NCBI GenBank assembly: GCA_001897825.1 | Contig: MKUM01000072.1 | Coordinates: 1 to 64,000 of the forward strand | Reading direction: 5' to 3' | Origin: Candidatus Amoebophilus sp. 36-38 | GTDB lineage: Bacteria; Bacteroidota; Bacteroidia; Cytophagales; Amoebophilaceae | Length of the DNA: 64,000 nt | In this document: piece by piece, positions 37,816 to 47,028 of the stretch | How the letters are laid out: the number at the start of each line of letters is the position of its first letter | How positions within the stretch are numbered: the first letter of the stretch is position 1 | Made by a program: the position numbers and the translations under genes | The notes under the pieces: model-generated | Databases searched by the model: none | What the model saw: only the letters and a program-made list of their open reading frames with translations | Told to the model about the DNA's origin: nothing

Positions 37816-39264
37816 ATGTTAAAACAACCTATAATTTTAATTTTTTATCAAAACCTACGTTTCCATGATCAGCCCTTATTGGCAAATGCCATACAACAGG
37901 AAGCCCCTATTATACCGATTTTTATTAATGACCCGAAATTGATAACACAACTAGGGGTTGCTAGTCAATGGTGGCTCTATGAATCTCTAATAGAATTTCA
38001 GAAACAATGGGAATCATCTTTTGGTATCGAGCTTATTTTACGAACAGGCGACAGTATAGAAGTGTTGCAGGAGCTTGTACAGGAGACGAATGCAAACAAA
38101 ATTTACTTAGGTAAACGTTACACAGCTACAGAAATAGCTATTGACCAAAGTATACAAAAAACATTTACTCAGCAGGGAATAGAAGTAAAATTTTTTAATA
38201 CGCATCTATTACTTGATCCTCCGACTATACATAATCAACAAGGTAAATCTTTTCAGATGTTTACACCTTTTTGGAAATCTTGTTTGCATAAAATTGGCAA
38301 AGTAAAAACTGTGGATGATTCTTTTACCCCCCTAAAATATAATAGAGCTATTTCCTCAGAATCTCTTACTAACTGGACGTGGGGACATACTCAAGAAGCA
38401 TGGACCCAAAAGTTGGCTAGATATTGGCAACCCTCCGAAACTAGAGGATTAAAACAGCTAGATAGATTTTTAAAAAACAACTTAAAAGGATATGCCACAC
38501 AACGGAACCTTCTCATAGATCCTCCCTTGACATCTCAGCTATCACCTTATTTAAGATGGGGGCAAGTAAGTGTTCGAAAAGTATTCAAGAAAGTTATAGA
38601 GGCTGTCCAAGTAAATCCCTCTATTCAACAAGATGGTAATGCTTTCCTAAATGAGCTGGGATGGCGAGAATTTTCTTACCATCTATTGTTTAACTATCCC
38701 TTTATGCAGAAAGTTCCATTTAACATCTGGTTTAAAAATTTTCCTTGGCAAAAGGATATCATGGCTCTTAAAAAATGGCAAAAGGGTACAACTGGTTATC
38801 CCATTATTGATGCAGGTATGCGTCAGTTGTGGGAAGAAGGTTGGATGCCTAATCGGCTCAGGATGATTGTAGCCTCTTTCTTAGTAAAAGATTTATTAAT
38901 CGACTGGCAATATGGTATAGCTTGGTTTAGAGATACCTTAATCGATGCTGACCCGGCTAATAATGCTAACAACTGGCAATGGGTAGCAGGCTGTGGCGTG
39001 GATGCTGCTCCTTATTTTCGTATATTTAACCCAATAATACAGGGTAAAAAATTTGACCCCGAAGGAAAATATATTAAAAAGTATATCCCTGAGCTGAAAG
39101 AGGTTCCAATACCTTACATCCACCAGCCTTGGAAAATGTCGGTTGACTTACAAGAAGAATTAGATGTAATAATTGGCATCAATTACCCTAAACCTATCGT
39201 AGATCACAGCATACAACGAATCAAGGCTTTAAGGCTCTGGAAGCAGCTTAAAAAAATTAGTTAG
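37816..39264 (+). CDS. phrB: Deoxyribodipyrimidine photolyase (cryptochrome/photolyase family)
   Basis: 482 residues. The N-terminal Rossmann domain binds the antenna pigment (LIFYQNLRFHDQPLLANAI). The FAD-binding helical domain shows NELGWREFSYHLL, WQKGTTGYPIIDAGMRQLW, MPNRLRMIVASFLVKDL and ADPANNANNWQW followed by AAPYFRIFNP, the strict signatures of class I CPD photolyases. The enzyme repairs UV dimers using blue light. Its retention in a presumed intracellular bacterium is unusual. The gene lies between repeat copies A3 and A4, which are in the same orientation, and after a tRNA gene, a setting compatible with acquisition. Confidence 0.93.
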   Translation: MLKQPIILIFYQNLRFHDQPLLANAIQQEAPIIPIFINDPKLITQLGVASQWWLYESLIEFQKQWESSFGIELILRTGDSIEVLQELVQETNANKIYLGKRYTATEIAIDQSIQKTFTQQGIEVKFFNTHLLLDPPTIHNQQGKSFQMFTPFWKSCLHKIGKVKTVDDSFTPLKYNRAISSESLTNWTWGHTQEAWTQKLARYWQPSETRGLKQLDRFLKNNLKGYATQRNLLIDPPLTSQLSPYLRWGQVSVRKVFKKVIEAVQVNPSIQQDGNAFLNELGWREFSYHLLFNYPFMQKVPFNIWFKNFPWQKDIMALKKWQKGTTGYPIIDAGMRQLWEEGWMPNRLRMIVASFLVKDLLIDWQYGIAWFRDTLIDADPANNANNWQWVAGCGVDAAPYFRIFNPIIQGKKFDPEGKYIKKYIPELKEVPIPYIHQPWKMSVDLQEELDVIIGINYPKPIVDHSIQRIKALRLWKQLKKIS

Positions 39265-39272
39265 TAAGTTAT

Positions 39273-39490
39273 TAGAATTCTTCTAAAACCAAGAATTTGT
39301 TTGTCTGGACAGGAAAGAATTTGTGAGAAACCGAAGTTGTGGCGACAGGAATTACTCCAGCCACTCAAAAAGTCTGTCAGGAGTTTCCCCTGACAGCATA
39401 TAAGATATATAGAAAATAACGGAACAAGAGGTGATCTATTCATGTAGCGGTGCCAGGAATTAGCTCCTGGCACTTGGTAGGTTTATTGTC
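39273..39490. repeat. MITE-like palindromic repeat, copy A4 (right end degraded)
   Basis: It begins TAGAATTCTTCTAAAACC nine bases after the photolyase stop and carries the left-end block. Internal hairpins are CTGTCAGGAG/TCCCCTGACAG and GGTGCCAGG-n8-CCTGGCAC. No right terminal repeat is seen, so the end coordinate is approximate. Confidence 0.7.
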
Positions 39491-39566
39491 ATAACTAAGC
39501 AGCCACTCCCCCTATTCCAGCACAATGAATTCATTTTTGTAGCTCTGTCACCACTTGTAAAGATTA

Positions 39567-40778
39567 TTAGTCCATTTCTCCCATACTAGTCATGGCATAT
39601 CTAAAGCCAATAGTTGCTCTAGAAGAATCTTGATCTAAGAATCTCCTAGTACCTATCTGTGCCCAATATGCACAATCTTTCCAAGAAGCACCTTTATATA
39701 CCCTAGCTCTATTATTGATTAATGAGTTATTTTGGTCATAATCTTTTTCTGGATCTAACGTATCATCTCGTCTAATAGGATTAAAGTCATCAAAGTCTTG
39801 GAAAGAAAGAGGCCTGTAAATATCACTTACCCATTCACTTACATTACCACCCATATCATATAATCCTAAATCATTAGCAGGGTATTGATATACATTAGTA
39901 GTAGGAGCACTACTATTGCTTTCTCCAGGAACCCCTTTATAAGTACCTTTAGAACGTTTGAAGTTAGCCAAATATTTACCTTTCCATTCGCCCTCTTTAC
40001 CTCTTAAAGAAAGTCCATCTCCCCAAGGATAAACGCGTTGTGTAGATTGCACAAAATCCAAACTTTGAGTACCAACCATAGCTCGAGCAGCATATTCCCA
40101 TTCTGCTTCCGTTGGCAATCTGTAACCTAGAACTGATGACTCATTTTGCTCATTTCCTTCGTCTGTATTTCCTTCTTCTGTACTTACTTCGTCTGTATCG
40201 TCCTGATCATCTGTATTTTCATCTTCGTTTTGTTGCGAATTCATTCTTTTTGTAAGCCAAATGCAATAATTATTAGCTTGTGTCCAAGTTACTCCTACTA
40301 CTGGATAAAAATAAAATCCTGGCTCTTTACTATAACTATTTACATATGGATCGTTATATCCCAAATCACTTATCCACACATTTTGATTTGGTAAAGCGGC
40401 TTTATATTCTTCATCAGAAGAATTTCTTTGTAGATCTCCTAAATATTCTATATAATAATCTAGATTTACTACTTCGCGCTCCTTCATATAAAAAGAAGTT
40501 ACTGTAACTTCTTTTTTAGGGCTATTAGTTACATTTCCTTCACCAAAAACACCCATAATGGTTGAGCCACCTTCAACATATACCATATCTGGAGCAATCT
40601 TCTGTTTTTTGCTACTTTTTATTCGGAGAAGATCTTCCTGACTAAAAGGAATGCCTGTCGCTGTACTCCTTTTACCAGGTTTAGAACCCGTAGGTTTTGT
40701 ATCGCCACAACCAGCTAAATAACTAATTAATAATATTAATAAAAATGTTGTAGAAATGAGATATGAAAGCTTTTTCAT
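39567..40778 (-). CDS. SUMF1/FGE-domain lipoprotein, GldJ/GldK-like
   Basis: 404 residues from the ATG at 40778; the frame continues 16 codons upstream without a leader. The signal peptide ends in SYLAGC (Cys24). The mature protein is a formylglycine-generating-enzyme fold: MVYVEGGSTIMG, YRLPTEAEWEYAARA, DLGLYDMGGNVSEWVSDIY and VYKGASWKDCAYWAQIGTRR with IGFRYAM at the end. That ending is characteristic of GldJ and GldK, lipoproteins of the gliding/type IX secretion apparatus in Bacteroidota. An acidic insertion of about 30 residues (DENTDDQDDTDEVSTEEGN) interrupts the domain. No gldL, gldM or gldN lie nearby, so the machine cannot be inferred here. Confidence 0.85.
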   Translation of the reverse strand: MKKLSYLISTTFLLILLISYLAGCGDTKPTGSKPGKRSTATGIPFSQEDLLRIKSSKKQKIAPDMVYVEGGSTIMGVFGEGNVTNSPKKEVTVTSFYMKEREVVNLDYYIEYLGDLQRNSSDEEYKAALPNQNVWISDLGYNDPYVNSYSKEPGFYFYPVVGVTWTQANNYCIWLTKRMNSQQNEDENTDDQDDTDEVSTEEGNTDEGNEQNESSVLGYRLPTEAEWEYAARAMVGTQSLDFVQSTQRVYPWGDGLSLRGKEGEWKGKYLANFKRSKGTYKGVPGESNSSAPTTNVYQYPANDLGLYDMGGNVSEWVSDIYRPLSFQDFDDFNPIRRDDTLDPEKDYDQNNSLINNRARVYKGASWKDCAYWAQIGTRRFLDQDSSRATIGFRYAMTSMGEMD

Positions 40779-40897
40779 GGTTATTAAGTGTATATAGTTA
40801 ATTGTGTATTCTAATAGCCCTATCAAACAAATATACTAACTACCTATTATAAAAGATAAGATAAATCATACAAAAATGATATACCTGTTTATCATTT

Positions 40898-41551
40898 CTA
40901 TTTTTCTACGTCGTCTATGTTCTGATAGGGAGGTTGTTTGACATCATTTTCAGGCAACAACGTTGCATCGCCTTCTATATCTTGCGTAATATCAACAACC
41001 TGCACAGGGTGCAAAGGATTAAAAATGTCTGCTTTATTCGGAAACTGAGTAGGTCTGATGATAGCTTGCGGAAACATCTTTTTAATATCAACATAAAACT
41101 CATAGGCTTCTAATCGATCTAAAAATCTTCCTATTCTTACTGTAAAATTAGGCTGTCTATATTGTATCTCAACATCAAAAGCAGGGTGATATTCAGATAG
41201 TTTATCTTTAGTTTGAAAAGCTAATTGTCTGTTAGACCCTGTATAGGCCTGAATCGTATAGCCAGATATAGATTCGGTCATTTCATAATATGACTTTAAA
41301 TCTAGTAGCAATTCATGAAGTTGCTGGGTAATATCATGCTCTATAGGGAAAATAAGCTTTTTCTTGATTTTTAGCTTTTGAAATTGAGGCGGTACGTTCT
41401 CCACCATCATATTGGGGAATTTAGTTCGGTGGATAGATAAATTCTCAATATATGTTTCTGTATCACTTGGTCTGGCAACAACATCCAGCTTGAATGTTAA
41501 AAATAAGGTTAGAGTTACTAAGGAAGCTTTATACATGTTATACATCAGCAT
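40898..41551 (-). CDS. SPOR-like domain protein with export signal
   Basis: 217 residues. A hydrophobic leader (YKASLVTLTLFLTFKL) is followed by a linker and a SPOR-like fold at about residues 118-195: GYTIQAYTGSNRQLAFQTKD, then FTVRIGRFLDRLEAYEFYVD and FPQAIIRP. SPOR domains bind denuded peptidoglycan at division sites. The start may be the ATG at 41551 or the one at 41536 (residue 6). Repeat A2 begins six bases upstream of the first, so the repeat lies directly against the start and must affect or supply its promoter region. The GldJ/K-like gene follows across 119 bases on the same strand. Confidence 0.78.
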   Translation of the reverse strand: MLMYNMYKASLVTLTLFLTFKLDVVARPSDTETYIENLSIHRTKFPNMMVENVPPQFQKLKIKKKLIFPIEHDITQQLHELLLDLKSYYEMTESISGYTIQAYTGSNRQLAFQTKDKLSEYHPAFDVEIQYRQPNFTVRIGRFLDRLEAYEFYVDIKKMFPQAIIRPTQFPNKADIFNPLHPVQVVDITQDIEGDATLLPENDVKQPPYQNIDDVEK

Positions 41552-41557
41552 AGTAAT

Positions 41558-41757
41558 TAGACTTCTTCCAAAACCGTCGCCTTGAGTCCTCTGAGTTCGT
41601 CAGCAATTGGTTCTTCATATTTATCTCATGTGCTGTCAGGAGCTTCCTCCTGACAGTCCATTGGAGTGTCAGGAATAATTCTCGACACCACAGCTCCAGT
41701 TTCTCACAAATTCTTTCCTGCCCAGATAACCCAATTCTTGGTTTCACAAGAAGTCTA
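41558..41757. repeat. MITE-like palindromic repeat, copy A2 (complete)
   Basis: A 200-base element with both ends: TAGACTTCTTCCAAAACC at the left, and at the right GGTTTCACAAGAAGTCTA, its near inverted copy. TA at each outer edge could be a target duplication, the pattern of IS630/mariner-type elements. Internal hairpins are CTGTCAGGAG-n-CTCCTGACAG and GTGTCAGGA-n-TCTCGACAC. It separates secA from the SPOR gene. Confidence 0.85.
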
Positions 41758-41820
41758 TTCTTTCAATTATTTGTCAAAATGTAGCCTTTAGAAATGCTTA
41801 TAATCTTCTACATGTATATC

Positions 41821-44800
41821 CTAGCTCTCATCTGATTCTAATAGGATACATTTTCCGCTAGCGATATCTTCTTCCACCATTTTAAATTTAACATCTTTTT
41901 TGATAGTTCCATCTTGATACTGAACGATTACACGTTCATTTCTATTGGCTATCTTCTGTGACCTGACTGGATTTATCTTGGGTTTTTCTTGAGGCAACCC
42001 ACCATCCATTTCGCTCAACTGGGTTAAAATATCTTGTTTAACTTCTTCTATACCTAGCATTTTTGCTTTCTCTGTAATTTTAACCCGCTCATCTCGAGTC
42101 TTATAAAGCAATAAATTCGATTTTAGTAAATAAGAAATAATAGCTTCGTTCGCACGAGCAATCATGGAAGAGAAGAGCTCATAGGATTCAAACTTATAAA
42201 CAAGCAACGGATCTTTCTGTTCATAAGATGCGTTTTGGACAGCTTGTCTAAGCTCATCCATATTGCGCAAATGCTCTTGCCAGAACTGGTCCAGGCAATA
42301 GATGATGACCACTCGCTCTAATGATTTTGAAATAGCTTCACCCGCATTCTCTATAAAGTCCGAAGTTTTGACAGGTACTTCTAAACGTCTCTCGCCATCT
42401 GTAAAGCTAAAAGACAAATACTCAACCTTCATATCTGCTAAATGGTTGAGTAATTCCATATGAATATTGGTAGCCTGTTCTTGCAAAAGAGAAAGTTTAG
42501 CGTTGTAACTAGATAAAAGTGAATCATACACTAATTCAACTAGCTTAGCTACATCAATGCTACGAAATTCCTCCTCTGTCAGGGGTAGTAAAATTCCACC
42601 TATTCGAGACAGTTTCTGTTTTAAATCCTCATAATTATTTTTTAAGCCTTGCTGAGTAACCAAATTCTTTGCAACCGCATATAACATGCTAAATGTTTCT
42701 GCACGAAGTCTATGACCCAAAAGCGCATCTCTCCTACGTCGATATACAATTTCACGTTGCTTATTAAGCTCATTGTCATATTCTAAGAGTCGCTTACGAT
42801 ATCCGTAGTTATTTTGTTCTACTTTCTTTTGCGCTCTTTCTATAGACCTGGTTATCATACCATGCTGAATCATCTCCCCTTCTTTAAGACCCAAACTATC
42901 CATAATCTTGGCAATCCTATCCGAAATAAATAAACGCATCAGACTATCTTCTAAAGAAACAAAGAATTGAGAAGAGCCAACATCTCCCTGCCTTCCAGAA
43001 CGCCCACGCAACTGTCTATCTACCCTTCTGGATTCATGCCTTTCTGTGCCAATAATAGCTAGGCCACCTGCTGCTTTAGCTTCTGGACTTAGCTTGATAT
43101 CAGTTCCCCTACCAGCCATGTTGGTAGCGATCGTTACAGTACTTGCTTTTCCTGCTTCAGCTATGATTTCAGCTTCTTTTTGGTGTTGCTTTGCATTCAG
43201 AACTTGGTGCTTAATTTTTCGTAAGTTTAGCATTTTGCTTACCAGCTCAGATATTTCTACAGATGTGGTACCTACTAAGACGGGCCTGCCTTGAGCAGCA
43301 AGGGTAGTTATTTCTTCTATAATCGCATTAAACTTTTCCCGCACCGTTTTGTATACTTTGTCATCTTTATCTTCTCTAATAACAGCCTTATGCGTGGGTG
43401 TTACAACTACATCTAAGTGATAAATATCATAAAATTCACCTGCCTCTGTTTCAGCAGTTCCTGTCATACCTGCTAGTTTATGATACAAGCGGAAATAATT
43501 CTGCAAAGTGATGGTAGCATAAGTTTGAGAAGCTTTTTCAATTTTTATTTCCTCTTTTGCTTCAATAGCCTGGTGTAATCCGTCTGAATAACGACGTCCT
43601 TCTAGCACCCTTCCAGTCTGTTCGTCTACTATTTTTGCTTTGCCATCTATAATGATATAATCGACGTCTTTTTCGAAAAGTGCATAAGCTTTTAAAAGTT
43701 GCTGTACAGCATGGATACGCTGTGATTTTACAGCATACTCTAAAGCCAATGCTTGTTTCTTCTTTTCTTTTTCAAAGGTATCTAATGCAGTATCATGTTC
43801 TATTTCGCCCACGGCTGTGGCCGTATCTGGTAAAACAAAGAAATTGGGGTCTTCTCCCTGCTGGGTCATATATTCCAACCCTTTTTCAGTTAGCTCTACG
43901 GTATTATGTTTTTCATCTATTGTAAACAAGAGCGGTTCATCTGCCTCTGGCATCAGCCTCGAGTTATCTTGTAAGTAATAGTTTTCTGTCTTGTGCAGCA
44001 ATTGCTTGATACCTGGCTCACTTAAATATTTAATAAGGGGTTTATATTTAGGAAGACCTCGATATACTCTAAATAATTTTAATCCTGTCTCCTCATCTTT
44101 ATCATCTGCTATTTTCGACTTAACTTCTTGAAGGAACCCATTTACAAGTTGTTTTTGGGCTTCGTAGAGGCGCTTTACTCTCGGATTAAAGGTTACGTAT
44201 TCTTTTTCTGTATCTCTTTCAACGGGACCTGAGATAATTAAAGGTGTTCTTGCATCGTCGATAAGTACGGAGTCTACCTCGTCTACAATTGCATAATGGT
44301 GACCTCGTTGTACTACTTCCTCTTGTTGGGTAGCCATATTATCACGTAAGTAGTCAAACCCAAATTCATTATTAGTACCATAGATAATATCTGCCTGATA
44401 AGCTTTTCGCCTAGCTGGTGAGTAAGGAGGGGTATCTTCGATGCAGGCTACGGTAAGACCATGAAATTGGTAAATAGGCTTCTTCCATGCTGCATCTCGC
44501 TTGGCTAGATATTCATTGACCGTAACGATATGTACTCCCTTTCCCACTAATGCATTTAGAAAAGCAGGTAGTGTTGCTACTAAAGTTTTTCCTTCACCAG
44601 TTGCCATTTCTGCGATTCTTCCTTTATGTAAGATAATACCTCCTATCAACTGTTCGTCATAATGCACCATGTCCCATGTAATCATGTGGCCTGTTACTTC
44701 CCATTGGTTTTTCCAAATAGCTTGATCCCCTTCAATGATGATATTTTTTTGAGTATTTGCTAATGCCTTGTCATACGCTGTCGCTGTTACAACAAGCTGT

Positions 44801-45177
44801 TCATGCTCTTTGAATCTGCGGGCTGTTTCCTTAACTACTGCGAAAGCTTGTGGTAAAATATCTAACAATACTTCCTGTAAGCGTGCATCATATTGTTCTT
44901 TGATGCGGTTTATTTGTAGGTATAAGTTATCTACATCTGCTGGAGACAACTGTGCGTCAAACTCTAATCTTTTTTCACATTCCTGAAGTTTTTCTACCAA
45001 CTCCTGCATTTCAGCCTGGATGTGTTGTTTCAGGGATGCTGTTTTAGCACGTAGTTCATCATCGCTAATAGCGTATAATTTCTTATATTCTAGATTAATC
45101 TTTTCCACATAAGGGCGTAATGTCTTTAAATCCCTTTCGGACTTAGTACCGAATATTTTGGTAAAAAGTTTGAGCAT
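41821..45177 (-). CDS. secA: Protein translocase ATPase SecA
   Basis: 1118 residues. Both nucleotide-binding domains are clear: MATGEGKTLVATLPAFLNAL (Walker A), VDEVDSVLIDDARTPLIISG, GRPVLVGTTSVEISE, TNMAGRGTDIKL and RQLRGRSGRQGD. The preprotein cross-linking domain contains a Bacteroidota insertion (about residues 330-450), which explains the large size. SecA drives export through SecYEG. The C-terminus lacks a cysteine-rich zinc SecB site. dapF lies upstream on the same strand with 48 bases between. The motor is full-length with no lesion. Confidence 0.97.
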   Translation of the reverse strand: MLKLFTKIFGTKSERDLKTLRPYVEKINLEYKKLYAISDDELRAKTASLKQHIQAEMQELVEKLQECEKRLEFDAQLSPADVDNLYLQINRIKEQYDARLQEVLLDILPQAFAVVKETARRFKEHEQLVVTATAYDKALANTQKNIIIEGDQAIWKNQWEVTGHMITWDMVHYDEQLIGGIILHKGRIAEMATGEGKTLVATLPAFLNALVGKGVHIVTVNEYLAKRDAAWKKPIYQFHGLTVACIEDTPPYSPARRKAYQADIIYGTNNEFGFDYLRDNMATQQEEVVQRGHHYAIVDEVDSVLIDDARTPLIISGPVERDTEKEYVTFNPRVKRLYEAQKQLVNGFLQEVKSKIADDKDEETGLKLFRVYRGLPKYKPLIKYLSEPGIKQLLHKTENYYLQDNSRLMPEADEPLLFTIDEKHNTVELTEKGLEYMTQQGEDPNFFVLPDTATAVGEIEHDTALDTFEKEKKKQALALEYAVKSQRIHAVQQLLKAYALFEKDVDYIIIDGKAKIVDEQTGRVLEGRRYSDGLHQAIEAKEEIKIEKASQTYATITLQNYFRLYHKLAGMTGTAETEAGEFYDIYHLDVVVTPTHKAVIREDKDDKVYKTVREKFNAIIEEITTLAAQGRPVLVGTTSVEISELVSKMLNLRKIKHQVLNAKQHQKEAEIIAEAGKASTVTIATNMAGRGTDIKLSPEAKAAGGLAIIGTERHESRRVDRQLRGRSGRQGDVGSSQFFVSLEDSLMRLFISDRIAKIMDSLGLKEGEMIQHGMITRSIERAQKKVEQNNYGYRKRLLEYDNELNKQREIVYRRRRDALLGHRLRAETFSMLYAVAKNLVTQQGLKNNYEDLKQKLSRIGGILLPLTEEEFRSIDVAKLVELVYDSLLSSYNAKLSLLQEQATNIHMELLNHLADMKVEYLSFSFTDGERRLEVPVKTSDFIENAGEAISKSLERVVIIYCLDQFWQEHLRNMDELRQAVQNASYEQKDPLLVYKFESYELFSSMIARANEAIISYLLKSNLLLYKTRDERVKITEKAKMLGIEEVKQDILTQLSEMDGGLPQEKPKINPVRSQKIANRNERVIVQYQDGTIKKDVKFKMVEEDIASGKCILLESDES

Positions 45178-45225
45178 AGGTTCTTATTTTTTTGTATGTA
45201 GCAATTTGTTTAAAATACTTTTTAA

Positions 45226-46038
45226 CTAGCTTATTGAAATTTGCCCTTGAAAGACCTGAATAGCTGGGCCAATCAACCAAATATCAGTAAAAACGGCATT
45301 CTGTTTATGGAAACTCACTTTAAGTTCGCCTCCCATTGTTCTTATATGGATGGGACTTATATATCCTTTTTCCGAAGCTACAAGCGCAGCAGCCACTGCT
45401 CCTGTCCCGCAAGAAAGTGTTTCATTATTTACCCCCCTCTCGTAAGTTCGCATCGAAATTTGGTTATTTTTTTCTAATTTAACAAAGTTAACATTTGTTG
45501 CAGTGTTTTGAAACGACTCTCTATGATTAATCATTTTTCCCATGTTAATCACATCTATTTCCTCTAAGTTATCAACAAAATGCACATAATGTGGCGATCC
45601 ATTGTCCAGAAAGTGGTCATTTTCTATAGCCTGTACGGTAGACACATCATGCATCGCTAAATAAATCAAACTATCTTGAATACGAACCTGATGAGGTCCA
45701 TCAATAGCCAAGAAATTAGCTTGGTCATCAATAATTCCTAGCTTATTAGCCAACTGTACAGCACATCGGCTTCCATTACCACATAAGCTTTGACTACCAT
45801 CCGGATTGTAATATACCATTTCAAAGTCATATTGGGGATGTTTTTGAAGAAATATCAACCCATCAGCTCCTATACCAAACTTACGATGGCATAATTTTTT
45901 AATTAGGTTGATATCGGACGGCAAGCTGATAGTAGGATGATTTATTTTATCTATTAAAATAAAATCGTTGCCGGTTCCTTGATATTTATAAAAAGGGATG
46001 ATCACTTTATCATTAAACGAGTTTTCAAATATATCCAT
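45226..46038 (-). CDS. dapF: Diaminopimelate epimerase
   Basis: 270 residues. The N-terminal KYQGTGNDFILID is the family signature. The two catalytic cysteines are in SLCGNGSRC (Cys86) and LSCGTGAVAAA, and the RTYERGVNNET segment is kept. The enzyme converts LL- to meso-diaminopimelate for peptidoglycan cross-links and lysine. With murD and ftsW it suggests a cell wall is still made. The start gives a 13-residue lead before the barrel, slightly longer than usual, with no better in-frame Met. secA follows after 48 bases. Confidence 0.94.
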   Translation of the reverse strand: MDIFENSFNDKVIIPFYKYQGTGNDFILIDKINHPTISLPSDINLIKKLCHRKFGIGADGLIFLQKHPQYDFEMVYYNPDGSQSLCGNGSRCAVQLANKLGIIDDQANFLAIDGPHQVRIQDSLIYLAMHDVSTVQAIENDHFLDNGSPHYVHFVDNLEEIDVINMGKMINHRESFQNTATNVNFVKLEKNNQISMRTYERGVNNETLSCGTGAVAAALVASEKGYISPIHIRTMGGELKVSFHKQNAVFTDIWLIGPAIQVFQGQISIS

Positions 46039-46097
46039 ATTAAACAGTCGATCGCCTTTTCCAATCGACTATTTTTGCATATTATCATTAAACGGAT

Positions 46098-46493
46098 TTA
46101 GTCAACAAGACCTTGTAGCTTAGCCAAAGTACTTTTAAAGATAGGAATATAATCTTTAATTCTATCAAAAATAACATCTGCTAGCTGTTTGTCATACGTA
46201 TTCGAAGTAAGGTTTCTATCTTTCAGCATACCCAGCCATTGATCCTCCTGGTCAATTAGGTAGCCTTTGTAGGCTTCTTTTAAAATGTCTCTAGGATATT
46301 GCACATCAACACCTTTAAATTCTAACATATGCTTTAACAGTTTCCAAAAAAGGTCGATGGTAAGTTCAAATCTTTGTATCGTTGCATCTATATTTCCTCG
46401 ATCCTCTTGCATAGGCTTAGAAGCCATCAATTCAAGCGCAGTTAAAGCCTGCTGTAATTTCAAAAAGTCCAGCTTAATTTTATCTTCTATCAT
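46098..46493 (-). CDS. HEPN-type partner protein, HI0074 family
   Basis: 131 residues, all-helical, of the nucleotidyltransferase substrate-binding (HI0074) family: KLQQALTALELMA, IQRFELTIDLFWKLLKHML and ILKEAYKGYLID with the DRNLTSNTYDK segment. In HEPN toxins the RX4-6H motif cuts RNA; here R93 is kept but the expected His98 is Asn (RNLTSNTY). The gene overlaps the upstream nucleotidyltransferase by 14 bases, forming the classical MNT-HEPN pair. The pair is a toxin-antitoxin module in several bacteria, but loss of the histidine suggests this HEPN may be inactive as a nuclease. Confidence 0.85.
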   Translation of the reverse strand: MIEDKIKLDFLKLQQALTALELMASKPMQEDRGNIDATIQRFELTIDLFWKLLKHMLEFKGVDVQYPRDILKEAYKGYLIDQEDQWLGMLKDRNLTSNTYDKQLADVIFDRIKDYIPIFKSTLAKLQGLVD

Positions 46494-46773
46494 ATATTTT
46501 TATTCCTTCATGCTTAATCACCTTTTTAAGAGGTGAAGTTTCTGTTAGTTCATCCAGCCTAATACAATCTATTTGAAGAAGTGTGTCAGACTGTTCAATC
46601 ATATCTAATACAGTCAGCCAATCTTTATAACTTGCCTGTGGACACTCAACAGCCAGATCAATATCAGCTCTTGCTTGATTATCACCACGTGCTCTTGAAC
46701 CAAATAACCAAATCTCTTTTATAAAAGGTAAATATATCAAATCTTTATAAAATTGGTATTTTTGGACCTGCAT
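46480..46773 (-). CDS. Minimal nucleotidyltransferase (MNT), HI0073 family
   Basis: 97 residues of the Pol-beta superfamily. The active-site signature GSRARGD (residues 25-31) with the aspartate pair D37/D39 in ADIDLAVE is complete. In MNT-HEPN systems such proteins act as antitoxin by adding AMP to the HEPN toxin. The start is eight codons before the first helix. The stop overlaps the HEPN-like gene by 14 bases, so they are coupled. All catalytic residues appear intact, in contrast to the altered HEPN partner. Confidence 0.87.
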   Translation of the reverse strand: MQVQKYQFYKDLIYLPFIKEIWLFGSRARGDNQARADIDLAVECPQASYKDWLTVLDMIEQSDTLLQIDCIRLDELTETSPLKKVIKHEGIKIYDRR

Positions 46774-47028
46774 TATGAATTGCGCTATAAAATTTTATTT
46801 TTTGAAGCTTATTGCAAATAGCCGTTCTATATACAAATATCTCAAGAATTTAAGTAATTTCTTATTGCTACACTAATACATTATAGAATACCCTACCTAA
46901 TCTAACTAACCTTCGCTGTTTATAACAGTATTCACAAGCCTGCCGATACGATTATTAAGCAATCACTTGCATATGTGCTAGCGAGCAACTAATATATGTT
47001 CATCACTAAACTTTTAATTTCCATACGT

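Noticed and set aside
39261-39473. 70-codon minus-strand ORF after the photolyase
   Set aside because: It lies wholly within MITE copy A4, and its codons follow the palindromes.
41538-41747. 69-codon minus-strand ORF upstream of the SPOR gene
   Set aside because: It coincides with MITE copy A2; the open frame is a by-product of the repeat.
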